Shown piece by piece: positions 32,569 through 41,253 of a DNA stretch of 64,000 nucleotides. Position 1 is the stretch's first letter; every line of letters starts with the position of its first letter. Under the pieces are notes generated by a model. That model saw only the letters and a program-made list of their open reading frames with translations. It was not told where the DNA came from and searched no databases. Source of the DNA: Candidatus Desulfofervidaceae bacterium (GTDB taxonomy: Bacteria > Desulfobacterota > Desulfofervidia > Desulfofervidales > Desulfofervidaceae). The position numbers were made by a program, and so were the translations under genes. The DNA is taken from contig JALWFG010000008.1 of the NCBI GenBank assembly GCA_027038965.1, positions 1-64,000 of the forward strand, written 5' to 3'.

Positions 32569-32934
32569 CTTTCCTCCCCTCCCATTTAAAAGTTCATCAC
32601 TCACAAAAAACGAAAAGGCCACAAAAACCCCTCCTCTTCAGAGCAAAAGGGAGCCTTCGTGGCCCTAGCTGAAGGCTATATATCACAGAGCGCATATGAT
32701 GTCAACAAAATTGGATTATTACATTTTATAATAGTTTTTAAAACCAATTGGGCAATCTACTGGAGACACCCCTTGCATTTTTGTTATTGTGTCATTTTGG
32801 CACAAAGATGGGACAAGAAGGCCCATGAACATCCGTTACTTTACTTTAACACTAATTGCTAGCCGCTACATGCTAAAATGAGTAGGTAAGTAGGAAGAAA
32901 CTTCTTAAAGTTAAAAGTTTGCAACTCCTAAAAA
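32569..32934 (-). promoter_or_regulatory. nik operon promoter and probable operator, 366-bp intergenic region
   Basis: No gene is seen here. Leftward promoter: TTGACA (32705-32700), exactly 17 bases, TATATA (32682-32677). A 7-bp inverted repeat AGCCTTC / GAAGGCT (32677-32671 and 32658-32652 in leftward order, 12 bases between) spans the expected start of transcription near 32670, where a repressor such as a NikR-type regulator could act. Downstream, GGCCAC (leftward, 32664-32659) can pair with GTGGCC (32622-32617) in the leader. The part between 32710 and 32934 shows no further signal; no terminator of purQ was recognised. Confidence 0.6.
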
Positions 32935-33756
32935 CTAAAGCAAATTTTGCCGGATATAATCAATCGCGTTTACAAACAAGGCCAATCCCATCCCTTCTTC
33001 AGGCAGTTTCTCTCGAGTCCAGCGGGGATGATGGGTAAAGTGCAAAAATGCTTCAGGATGAGGCATCATTCCAAGCAACCTTCCTGTAGAATCACAAAGA
33101 CCAGCAATGGCGTTTATAGAGCCATTTGGATTGAATGGATACTCTAGGGTAGGCTCATTTGTATGAGGATTTATATACTTCATAACGCTTAAATGTCTTT
33201 CTTCTATCTCTGCCAAAATGGCCTCATTTTGAGGTACAAACTTACCTTCTCCATGTCTTATTGGAAGATACAATTTGTCTATCCCCTTGGTAAAGACACA
33301 AGGACTATTGGGGTCTATATTCAAATAAACCCATCTATCTTCAAATCGGCCTGAATCATTGTATGTCAAAGTTGCAGATTGGACGCCATAGCGGCGATTA
33401 ATTCCCGGCAGAAGGCCGAGCTTAACCATTAACTGAAAGCCATTACAAATTCCAATAACCAATTTTCCTTCATTGATAAAACGCATTAACTGCTCAAATA
33501 AGGCCTCTTCCCTGCCCTTCACCCGGGCATAGCGCCACCGCGTCGCTGCCGCCTTGGCAGCTCCTAGATCATCTCCATCCAAAAAACCGCCAGGGAAACA
33601 CAAGAGATGATAGTTATCAAGGGTCTTTTCTCCGTAAAGAAGTTCGCTTATATGAACAATATCTGCCCTAGCCCCAGCCCGTTTACATGCAAACGCCGTT
33701 TCTTCCTCGCAGTTTGTCCCATAACCCGCAATGACAACACATTTAACTTCGCCCAT
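32935..33756 (-). CDS. purQ: Phosphoribosylformylglycinamidine synthase glutaminase subunit
   Basis: 273 residues, class I glutamine amidotransferase that feeds ammonia to PurL in purine synthesis. The nucleophile is Cys104 in IGICNGFQLMVKLGLLPG; the His/Glu pair is in GMMPHPEAF near the C-terminus; CFPGGFLDGDDLGAAK is the oxyanion-strand region of PurQ. ATG 33756 gives the conserved opening KCVVIAGYGTNCEEE; the frame is open to 33894 but without similarity. About 40 residues longer than Bacillus PurQ, as in other members of this size class. No ribosome binding site is seen upstream. Confidence 0.88.
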   Translation of the reverse strand: MGEVKCVVIAGYGTNCEEETAFACKRAGARADIVHISELLYGEKTLDNYHLLCFPGGFLDGDDLGAAKAAATRWRYARVKGREEALFEQLMRFINEGKLVIGICNGFQLMVKLGLLPGINRRYGVQSATLTYNDSGRFEDRWVYLNIDPNSPCVFTKGIDKLYLPIRHGEGKFVPQNEAILAEIEERHLSVMKYINPHTNEPTLEYPFNPNGSINAIAGLCDSTGRLLGMMPHPEAFLHFTHHPRWTREKLPEEGMGLALFVNAIDYIRQNLL

Positions 33757-33943
33757 GTATAAACATTTACACAGTTTTAGACAAAAAAGCAAGTCCCAAA
33801 ATCTGCCCCTTAACCAATTTAGGTAAATGCTAAATGCATTGACTTTTTCACCAATAGGAATATAACAGGCAACCAAATTTAATAGAGAAGGCACCGAATC
33901 CCTAATCCAGAAATTCCGATTTTATTAATTAAGGAGACGAAAG

Positions 33944-34132
33944 GTGGTTTTTAAGATAGTTAGAATAACAACTATAAAAAGTTTGTTGCAACACCACTTT
34001 AACGAATTGCACTTATATTGCCGATTTAGGAAAATGGGTCTTCCCCACGCCTTGGCTAAAGGCCTAGCCCAAACCCTTAGTCCTAAAACCATCATCTACT
34101 CTAGGCAAAGAAAAAATCCTTACATTTTATGA
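33944..34132 (+). CDS. Small basic protein of unknown function
   Basis: 62 residues, rich in Lys, Arg, His and Leu (MVFKIVRITTIKSLLQHHF at the start; ELHLYCRFRKMGLPHALAKG in the middle). Start is GTG 33944 with AAGGAG ten bases upstream, and the stop overlaps the hemW ATG by 4 bases (ATGA), which supports real translation. The pattern 'L-H-x-Y-C-R-x-R-x-x-G-L' seems familiar from short hypothetical proteins of Desulfobacterota, but that is memory, not a search. No known domain. Confidence 0.5.
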   Translation: MVFKIVRITTIKSLLQHHFNELHLYCRFRKMGLPHALAKGLAQTLSPKTIIYSRQRKNPYIL

Positions 34133-35271
34133 ACCGTCATTTAATCTCTGGAATATACATTCATGTTCCCTTTTGCTTGAAGAAGTGCCCTTATTGTAAT
34201 TTTTATTCAGAGCCTCTTCAGAAATGTAAGGCCAAAAATTATGCCTCTTACATTTTGAAAGAATTGGCACTCCTTAAAAATTTTTCTTGGCAAAATCCCA
34301 CCTTATATTTTGGTGGTGGGACTCCATCGTTGATGTCGGTGTCGTTCTTTGAAAGGGTCATAACAAGGATTGAAAGCTTTACAGAGGCCACAATTGAGGC
34401 CAATCCTGCCACCTTTGACTTGGATTTTCTCAAAGAAATCAAGCTTATGGGCATAAACCGAATTAGTCTTGGAATCCAAACTCTACAGCCACAGCTATTA
34501 AAGGTTCTCCAAAGGCCCTATTCTTCTAAAAAGGCCCTTTTGGCCTTGGAATGGGCATGTAAAATATTTGAAAACGTAAGTACAGATATTATGATTGCCA
34601 TCCCGGGACAGCAGATAAAAGACCTTCAAGAAGATTTGGAAACTCTTCTCTCTTTTCCCTTAAAACACATTTCCGCCTATTTACTTACTTTTTATCCCAA
34701 CACCCCCTTTTATGAACAATTCCAAAAGGGATACTTTCGTCCTTTACCTGAAGGGCAACAAAAAGAAATGTATTTTTTCGTCCATGAAACTCTGTGCCGA
34801 GCTGGCTTTATCCATTATGAAATCTCCTCATTTGCCAAACCTGGTCATCTGTGCCAACATAACATTGGCTACTGGAAGCTAAAAAACTACCTTGGCCTTG
34901 GACCTGGAGCGGTCTCTTTCTATGATGGGATATATCATAAAAATGTAGAAAATCTCAATCAATATTTCGCTTTCCTTAAAGATAACAAACAGCCCTTAAT
35001 TAAAAAGGAAAGGCTACCACAAGACGAGCTTTTAGGTCTTAAGATAGCCATGGGATTGCGTATGTTAAGGGGAATTAATTTAAAGAATTTAGGACTTATT
35101 GATAAATGGAACTCCTTGTCTCAAACTATTTATTGGCGTGAAATGCTGGCTAAGGGCTTCTTAAAATATGACCCCCCATGGTTGAGGCTTGGAACTAAGG
35201 GGCTCTTTATTGCTGATTTTCTCACTCAAGAAGTCATCAACTACTTGGTATATGCTCAAATAGACAGTTAG
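34129..35271 (+). CDS. hemW: Radical SAM heme chaperone HemW
   Basis: 380 residues. The radical SAM motif CLKKCPYCNFYS gives Cys16, Cys20 and Cys23; FGGGTPSLM, EANPATFD and RISLGIQTLQPQLLKVLQRPYS are HemW/HemN landmarks, and the C-terminal HemN domain includes YEISSFAKPGHLCQHNIGYW and LGLGPGAVSFYDG. The extra Cys after the cluster that HemN needs (CxxxCxxCxC) is absent here (CNF), as in HemW, so heme insertion or chaperoning rather than coproporphyrinogen oxidation is the likely role. Coupled to the small gene before it. Confidence 0.88.
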   Translation: MNRHLISGIYIHVPFCLKKCPYCNFYSEPLQKCKAKNYASYILKELALLKNFSWQNPTLYFGGGTPSLMSVSFFERVITRIESFTEATIEANPATFDLDFLKEIKLMGINRISLGIQTLQPQLLKVLQRPYSSKKALLALEWACKIFENVSTDIMIAIPGQQIKDLQEDLETLLSFPLKHISAYLLTFYPNTPFYEQFQKGYFRPLPEGQQKEMYFFVHETLCRAGFIHYEISSFAKPGHLCQHNIGYWKLKNYLGLGPGAVSFYDGIYHKNVENLNQYFAFLKDNKQPLIKKERLPQDELLGLKIAMGLRMLRGINLKNLGLIDKWNSLSQTIYWREMLAKGFLKYDPPWLRLGTKGLFIADFLTQEVINYLVYAQIDS

Positions 35272-35415
35272 TGTGATTACCTAAAATTGGCAGGAAAATT
35301 GCATACTTCTAATGTAACCTGAGATGTTTTTTGTCTTCTAAAGACTGAATTTAAGGGTCATTTGATTTTCAAAGATTAAATAGTTATAATAACCAATATG
35401 GCTGGAGAAAACACA

Positions 35416-36003
35416 ATGGAGGAAAGGGAAAAAAGGCAACATATTAGAATTGGAGACACCCTCGTTTTTGAATATTGTGTGCTCTCTGAAGATGAATACA
35501 GACAGGAAAAGGAAATTTTTTATCAACAACCAAGCGGGGTAGAAAAAGTAAAACTAAAATATCCCTTTTTGTCCCTGCCCTTTTCTGGAGAGAAAGTAGA
35601 AGAGCAAATTTCTCATTCCAGCCTCAACCAGGTATTTCTAGGATTGCTGGTATCTATAAACGAAAAATTAGAGAATCTGTTGAAAATTATGGCCAAGAGT
35701 GGCAACAAAAAATGCTCATTACATTGTAAAGAACCTGCCTTTATTAACATTAGTGGAGCGGGAATAAGGTTAATCACTGAAGAATTTATGGAACCAGGAA
35801 CAAAGCTGAGAATTATTTTTTTACTCCCAATTTTCCCCACCTTTGAGATAAAGGCCCTAGGAGAAGTGGTTTGGACAAAACCAAAAGAAAATAAATATGA
35901 AGTAGGAATAAACTTTCTTGAAATTCATGAAGATGACAGAGAAGCCTTAATTTATTATATATTTAGGAGGCAACGCAAGCTAATTAGGGAAGGTAAAAAA
36001 TAA
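35416..36003 (+). CDS. PilZ-domain protein with N-terminal extension
   Basis: 195 residues. REKRQHIRI (residues 3-11) supplies an RxxxR-like element and FINISGAGIRLI (about 112-123) supplies NxSxxG, separated by about 90 residues of mostly helical sequence (VFLGLLVSINEKLENLLKIM). This resembles the YcgR/PilZ-like proteins in which another helical element is placed inside the barrel. It should bind c-di-GMP and opens the signalling cluster. ATG 35416 with GGAG at 9 bases is preferred to ATG 35398. Confidence 0.7.
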   Translation: MEEREKRQHIRIGDTLVFEYCVLSEDEYRQEKEIFYQQPSGVEKVKLKYPFLSLPFSGEKVEEQISHSSLNQVFLGLLVSINEKLENLLKIMAKSGNKKCSLHCKEPAFINISGAGIRLITEEFMEPGTKLRIIFLLPIFPTFEIKALGEVVWTKPKENKYEVGINFLEIHEDDREALIYYIFRRQRKLIREGKK

Positions 36004-36060
36004 ACGGACATTTTTTGTCACTATCCGATGACTTTAGAAGGAAATTGAAAGGAGGGATAA

Positions 36061-36849
36061 ATGGCTACGGTTTGTCTTGTAGGCTTTCCTGAGATTGAAG
36101 AAAAAGACTGGATATCAAAATTGCAAGGCAGATTTGAGTGTGTGAAAGAAAAAAGTTTGTTTGCCTTAGTAGGCAACAAAAATTTGGATTGGATTTTTAT
36201 CTATGTACCTTCACCCGATGGCACTCAAGGCCCTCTTCTTTTAGGATTTAATACAGAAGGAGAACATTTTTTAAAACCTTTTGAGCTTGATGCCATTTTA
36301 AGTATATTAAAGGTAAAAGAAGCTGAAGAGCCTAAAAAAGCAATTTCAAAGGGAAAGGCCCTAGATTGGGAACTTATCCGTTCTTTTATTGATGCCACTA
36401 AGGAAGTCTTTGGAATGATGGCAGGTATTGAAGTTCAAGAAAAGGAGGTTCTTGAACAAAAAGGGGGACAGAATGTCTATGGCGATGTCTCAGGGATTAT
36501 TGGTTTTACAGGTCTTCAGGAAATTTCTGGAGAAATACATGGTTCAGTAGCCGTAACACTGCCTATAGGTTTAGCTCAAAAGATCGTTGCCAATATGCTT
36601 ATGTTAGAGCCAGAAGAAGTACAGGAAGAAGAAATGAGAGATGGAGTGGGCGAATTAATAAATATGATTTCTGGAGATGCCAAAGGCAAATACAATGATA
36701 AGTTCAAGATTTCCTTACCTACTGTGGTTACTGGTCAAAAACACACCATTGGAGGGGGAACTGAAATTGGGAGGGTAGTAGTGAAATTTACAGATCCAGA
36801 CAATGAAGAATTTTATCTGCAAATTTGTCTAGAAGAAAAAAATAACTAA
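36061..36849 (+). CDS. CheX-family phosphatase-like protein with extra N-terminal domain
   Basis: 262 residues. Residues about 105-262 form a CheX domain; the catalytic helix with the conserved Glu and Asn is seen in GVGELINMISGDAKGKY (ExxN pattern). CheX removes phosphate from CheY-P. Residues 1-90 are a separate alpha/beta segment (MATVCLVGFPEIEEKDWISK) that may be a degenerate receiver domain; no phospho-acceptor Asp context is evident. GGAGGGA precedes the ATG. A cheY gene follows after 15 bases and is the likely substrate. Confidence 0.78.
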   Translation: MATVCLVGFPEIEEKDWISKLQGRFECVKEKSLFALVGNKNLDWIFIYVPSPDGTQGPLLLGFNTEGEHFLKPFELDAILSILKVKEAEEPKKAISKGKALDWELIRSFIDATKEVFGMMAGIEVQEKEVLEQKGGQNVYGDVSGIIGFTGLQEISGEIHGSVAVTLPIGLAQKIVANMLMLEPEEVQEEEMRDGVGELINMISGDAKGKYNDKFKISLPTVVTGQKHTIGGGTEIGRVVVKFTDPDNEEFYLQICLEEKNN

Positions 36850-36864
36850 AGAGGAGGGAGTTTT

Positions 36865-37233
36865 ATGAACGTATTAATTGTAGATGATTCTGCAACTATG
36901 AGAAAGATTATTTTGCGCACTATAAGGCAATCTGGCTATAAAGTAGATGAGGTATTAGAAGCAGGAAATGGTAAAGAGGCCCTAGAGGTGATAAAAAATA
37001 ACCAAGTTGATTTGGTCATGACAGATATTAATATGCCTGAAATGAATGGGTTAGAGCTTATTGAAGCCTTAAAATCTTCAGAGGCAACCCAAAACATTCC
37101 CATTTTGGTTATCAGTACTGAAGGAGCTGAAGATGTAGTAGGCAAGGCCCAGGCTTTGGGAATAAGTGGGTTTGTCCGCAAGCCTTTTACGCCTCAAAAA
37201 ATTGGGGAGACATTAAAGAGTGTCTTAGGCTAA
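36865..37233 (+). CDS. cheY: Chemotaxis response regulator CheY
   Basis: 122-residue single receiver domain. Asp7/Asp8 bind Mg, Asp54 in VMTDINMPEMNG is the phosphorylation site, Thr85 in LVISTEG and Lys106 in RKPFTP complete the switch. It should take phosphate from the CheA encoded 1.2 kb downstream and act on a flagellar or pilus motor; the CheX-like neighbours would dephosphorylate it. AGGAGGGAG precedes ATG 36865. Confidence 0.93.
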   Translation: MNVLIVDDSATMRKIILRTIRQSGYKVDEVLEAGNGKEALEVIKNNQVDLVMTDINMPEMNGLELIEALKSSEATQNIPILVISTEGAEDVVGKAQALGISGFVRKPFTPQKIGETLKSVLG

Positions 37234-37281
37234 GCCCGTTAATGACAGACAAAAGATAGAGCTAATAAAAAGAAGCGGATT

Positions 37282-38454
37282 ATGCCTGTAAAACTTGGTG
37301 TTTTAGCAAAAGAGCTTTTTAAAGAGACCAAAAAACTGCTCGGAGACCTGTGTGGCATAGAGTTTGGAATTGAATACCAACCAGGACCCCAAGGCAACAT
37401 AAAGGACATAGAAGAGATTTTATGGCCCGAAGCGTTTGTTACCCAAGTCAAAATTGATGAGATCTTAGAAAATGACTTTTGGATTCTGATAGAAAAAAAG
37501 GGAGCTATATTTCTAAGTAGCAAGATGCTCATGCTCCCAGAAAAGACGGCTGAAGATGCCTTAAAAAAAGGCGAATTAAACGAGTCTATGCTTGATGCTC
37601 AAAAGGAAATTTGTAATATGCTGGTGGGAATAATTGATGATATTTTTAGACAGCGGGTAAATGACGCTTGGCATCTCAGTCAAGGAAATTCGTTCTTATA
37701 TGAGAATTCTTCAGAGTTTTTACCTTCTCAAGAATATGTCAGCTATGTGGGAATAGTAACCACTGAGGGATTTGAATTTAAAATTGCCTTTATTTTAAGC
37801 AGGGCACTGGCAGACAAAATAGAAGGTAAGGTAGAAGAAAAATCCAAGGAAACCGCTGCCCCACCGGAAGAAGCTGAAATCCCGTCCCCAGAAGTTCCTT
37901 CCCAACCCAAACCCGATATATTTGAAACTTTAATTTTAAAGAATAGCCATGGGCTCACGGCCGAAGACATTGCTGAACGGGACTTTCCAGCCATATATCC
38001 AGAAGCCACCCTGACAGAGGCCTTGACCAAAATGGAAGAGGCCCATTCTGACTACCTCTTTGTTGTTGATGGGTTAAAGTTAATGGGAATTATAACCTTA
38101 GCAGACGTTAGAGGAGGCTTGAGCCCATTCTTGGAAGAGCCCTTTCGGGAATATTGTCGGCCTCAGGATGAGGCTACTAAACGATTTAAAATTTCGTGGT
38201 TTATGAACACAGAGGTTATAAATGTTTCTCCTGAAGCCAGTTTAATAGAAGTAGCCAAAGTGGCTGCTGAAGGGGCAAAATATTCTATCCCTGTATGCTA
38301 TAATGGTCGTGTTATCGGAGAAATCCCTGTTTCTAAGCTCATTACCATTTTGGCTAAACTTGCTTTTAGCGAAGAGAGTTCTATTCAGACAGAGGCAAAA
38401 CAAATAGAGGCCACTAAAGCTGCTATTGGAAGCGAAGCGAATAACCTGAATTAA
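37282..38454 (+). CDS. CheX/CheC-like domain fused to a pair of CBS domains
   Basis: 390 residues. The first ~190 (LLGDLCGIEFGIEYQPGP ... EICNMLVGIIDDIFRQRVND ... GIVTTEGFEFKIAFIL) have the fold pattern of the CheC/CheX/FliN-like family; the catalytic ExxN reads EICN around residues 109-112. After a Pro/Glu-rich linker (about 195-215) come two CBS domains (about 222-290 and 300-370; YPEATLTEALTKMEEAHSDYLFVVD and VINVSPEASLIEVAKVAAEGAKYSIPVCYNGRVIGEI). CBS pairs bind adenine nucleotides or SAM, so phosphatase or scaffold activity may respond to energy state. The fusion is uncommon. Confidence 0.65.
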   Translation: MPVKLGVLAKELFKETKKLLGDLCGIEFGIEYQPGPQGNIKDIEEILWPEAFVTQVKIDEILENDFWILIEKKGAIFLSSKMLMLPEKTAEDALKKGELNESMLDAQKEICNMLVGIIDDIFRQRVNDAWHLSQGNSFLYENSSEFLPSQEYVSYVGIVTTEGFEFKIAFILSRALADKIEGKVEEKSKETAAPPEEAEIPSPEVPSQPKPDIFETLILKNSHGLTAEDIAERDFPAIYPEATLTEALTKMEEAHSDYLFVVDGLKLMGIITLADVRGGLSPFLEEPFREYCRPQDEATKRFKISWFMNTEVINVSPEASLIEVAKVAAEGAKYSIPVCYNGRVIGEIPVSKLITILAKLAFSEESSIQTEAKQIEATKAAIGSEANNLN

Positions 38455-38466
38455 CGGAGGATGAAA

Positions 38467-41172
38467 ATGGGAGGTGCAGACCTAAACTCTATAATTGACG
38501 AGTTAACAATAAGTCTTCTCAACCTTGGACCCAAAAGCAGCAAAGAGGATTTAGAAGCCTTTAAAGGGGGCGTCCAAGCCCTTCTTTCTCATATAGACCC
38601 TTCTCAAAAGAATCTTTACACCATTGCCAGTTCTATATCCCAAAGCATAAACAACATTTTAGATAATCAGACCAGTATTGAAGAAGGGCTTCAGGTAATA
38701 GGGGAAAAAATATCTCTTTTGCAGAAGCTTTTAGAAGGAAAGGAAATTGATGAAAAAAAACTTATGAAGGATTTTTCAGAACTCACTCAAGAGAAACAAG
38801 AAGAAAAAGGCTCTCCAACCGTTGAAGATAAAGAAAATGCTTCCAAGGGGGAAAAGGTGGCTGAAAAAGAAGTAGCTATCACCATCAATCCAGAAGAGGA
38901 CTTAGAGCTTTACCAAGATTTCATAAATGAAGGAAGAGAGCATTTAAGCTCTATAGAAGTCAACATCATCAATTTGGAACAAAATCCTCACGATTTAGAG
39001 GTTATTAACACTATCTTTCGTCCCTTTCACACCATAAAGGGAATTGCTGGCTTTTTGGACCTAGAGCCCATCAATAAGCTAGCCCATGCGGCGGAAAACA
39101 TGCTTGATGCCGCCCGAAGCGGTGAATTTAACATCAACGAACAGGCCATCGATGTTATCTTGGAAGCCGTGGATATGCTCAAGGCCATGATTGATGATGT
39201 TGAAGCCCAAATAACAAGCGGCCAACCCACAGGGAAAACCTTTCCCGTTTCTGCCTTAATTAACAAGATTGAAGAGATAAAGACAGGACAAAAAGCACCC
39301 TCATCTCCTTCTAAACCCCAAGAGAAAGTAGAACAAAAAAAGCAAATGCCTTCTGAAACGTCTGTTATTGAAGGCGAAGAACTCAAAGTCAATTTTGAAG
39401 AAGATTTTGACCTGTACCAAGATTTCATTAATGAAGCTAGAGAGCATTTGAGTTCTATAGAATTGAATATCATCAACCTTGAACAAAATCCTCACGATTT
39501 AGAGGTTATTAACTCCATCTTTCGTCCCTTTCATACCATAAAGGGCGTATCGGGCTTTTTAAATCTAGAAGCCATTAACAAGCTTTCTCATGCGGCGGAA
39601 AACATGCTTGATGCCGCCCGAAGCGGTGAACTTAACATCAACGAACAGGCCATCGATGTTATCTTGGAAGCCGTGGATATGCTCAAGGCCATGATTGATG
39701 ACTTGGAAAATCAAATTACCACCAAACAACCCACAGGGCAAAAATTCCCAGTGCAGGAATTAATTAAAAAGATTGAGGCCATTTATCTAGTTGAAAAGAT
39801 GAAACAAGAGGCCCCTCCTCCTCCACCTAAGCTCCAAAAGACAGGCGAAATTTTAGTAGAGAAAGGAGTGGTTGAAGAAGATGAAGTCAAAGAGGCACTA
39901 GAAAAGCAAAAGACCACCTCTGCCAAGATAGGAGAAATCCTTGTCAAAGAGAAAAAGGTGCCGGCTAAGGAGGTAACCAAAGCCATAAGAAGTCAAAGGG
40001 CCGCTAAAACCTCTGCCACAATCAAAGTAGATACCCAAAAGCTTGATAGTCTAATTGACATGATTGGCGAACTATTAATTACCCAATCAATGATTAGACA
40101 AAATCCTGTCATTGAAGGTATCAAAGACCAAAAGTTGGTTCGAGACATCTCACAGTTAAGCCGAATCACCACAGAACTGCAAAAAATCAGTATGTCTTTA
40201 CGTATGGTCCCGATAAAAGAGACATTCCAAAAAATGATTCGGTTGGTCAGAGACCTGTCTAAAAAATCGGGTAAAAAGGTGCAACTTGTCATGCAGGGTG
40301 AAGAAACTGAAATTGACCGTAACATGGTAGAGGAACTTTATGACCCCCTTGTCCACATGATTAGAAATTCGGTGGACCACGGCATTGAAATGCCAGAGGA
40401 ACGAGCCGCCAAAGGAAAGCCAGAGATAGGGACAGTAGAACTTATGGCCTATCATAAAGGTGGTAATATTGTCATTGAGATTAAGGACGACGGCCGAGGA
40501 TTAGACAAAGAGAAAATTCTAAAAAAGGCCATTGAAAGGGGCATTATTCATAGCGGAGAGGACCTTAGTGACCAAGAAGTTTATCAACTGATTTTTAGAC
40601 CTGGCTTCTCCACCGCGGAAAAAGTCACCGAGGTTTCGGGCAGGGGTGTGGGGATGGACGTAGTCAAAAAGGCCCTTGAAAAGTTGAGAGGAAAGGTAGA
40701 AATTAAAACCGAAAAGGACAAAGGAACTACATTCATTATCAAACTTCCTCTCACCTTGGCCATTATTGATGGTATCATTGTTAAGGTAGGTAACGAGCGC
40801 TACATCTTGCCCACCATTGCTGTTCAAGAGGTCTTTCGCCCCAATAAAAGCCAATATAACACCTATGCTGAACAGGCAGAGATGATTAACGTTCGAGATA
40901 ATCTCTTCCCTGTCGTGCGTCTGCATAAACTTTTTAATGTAGAGCCCAAATATACCAAACCTTGGGAAGCCCTGATGGTCCTTGTGGAAAGCGAGAATGA
41001 ACGGAAATGTCTTATGGTAGATGATGTCCTTGGCAAGCAAGAAGTGGTTATCAAAAGTTTGGGAGAAGGGCTAGGAAGGGTAAAGGGAATTGCTGGAGGT
41101 GCCATTATGGGAGACGGAAAGGTCGGGCTAATTTTAGATGTAACTGGGATATTTGAAATGAGTGAAGCATAG
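38467..41172 (+). CDS. cheA: CheA histidine kinase with two HPt domains
   Basis: 901 residues. Order: N-terminal helical region; HPt-1 with phospho-acceptor His188 (FRPFHTIKGIAGF); HPt-2 with His356 (FRPFHTIKGVSGF); a short GspE-N-like segment (about 455-515, GEILVEKGVVEEDEVKEAL); dimerisation region (SLIDMIGELLITQSMI); HATPase with N-box HMIRNSVDHGIE (N634), G1 DDGRGLD and GRGVGMDVVKKAL; CheW-like C-terminal domain. No clear P2 CheY-binding domain. ATG 38467 is preferred to ATG 38461 because GGAGG is then six bases away. The histidine pair is a recent duplication at DNA level. Confidence 0.9.
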   Translation: MGGADLNSIIDELTISLLNLGPKSSKEDLEAFKGGVQALLSHIDPSQKNLYTIASSISQSINNILDNQTSIEEGLQVIGEKISLLQKLLEGKEIDEKKLMKDFSELTQEKQEEKGSPTVEDKENASKGEKVAEKEVAITINPEEDLELYQDFINEGREHLSSIEVNIINLEQNPHDLEVINTIFRPFHTIKGIAGFLDLEPINKLAHAAENMLDAARSGEFNINEQAIDVILEAVDMLKAMIDDVEAQITSGQPTGKTFPVSALINKIEEIKTGQKAPSSPSKPQEKVEQKKQMPSETSVIEGEELKVNFEEDFDLYQDFINEAREHLSSIELNIINLEQNPHDLEVINSIFRPFHTIKGVSGFLNLEAINKLSHAAENMLDAARSGELNINEQAIDVILEAVDMLKAMIDDLENQITTKQPTGQKFPVQELIKKIEAIYLVEKMKQEAPPPPPKLQKTGEILVEKGVVEEDEVKEALEKQKTTSAKIGEILVKEKKVPAKEVTKAIRSQRAAKTSATIKVDTQKLDSLIDMIGELLITQSMIRQNPVIEGIKDQKLVRDISQLSRITTELQKISMSLRMVPIKETFQKMIRLVRDLSKKSGKKVQLVMQGEETEIDRNMVEELYDPLVHMIRNSVDHGIEMPEERAAKGKPEIGTVELMAYHKGGNIVIEIKDDGRGLDKEKILKKAIERGIIHSGEDLSDQEVYQLIFRPGFSTAEKVTEVSGRGVGMDVVKKALEKLRGKVEIKTEKDKGTTFIIKLPLTLAIIDGIIVKVGNERYILPTIAVQEVFRPNKSQYNTYAEQAEMINVRDNLFPVVRLHKLFNVEPKYTKPWEALMVLVESENERKCLMVDDVLGKQEVVIKSLGEGLGRVKGIAGGAIMGDGKVGLILDVTGIFEMSEA

Positions 41173-41253
41173 AAGTAGCTAAGGGTTGATGGTTTTAAAT
41201 ATATGCTTAAGATGCTAAGAAATGCAAAAAAATAAATAAGGGGGGAATTGGGA

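Noticed and set aside
32569-32934. Cobalamin or NiCo riboswitch before the nik genes
   Set aside because: Neither the B12-box pattern nor the four-way junction of NiCo riboswitches is recognisable; the inverted repeat at the start site fits a protein operator better.
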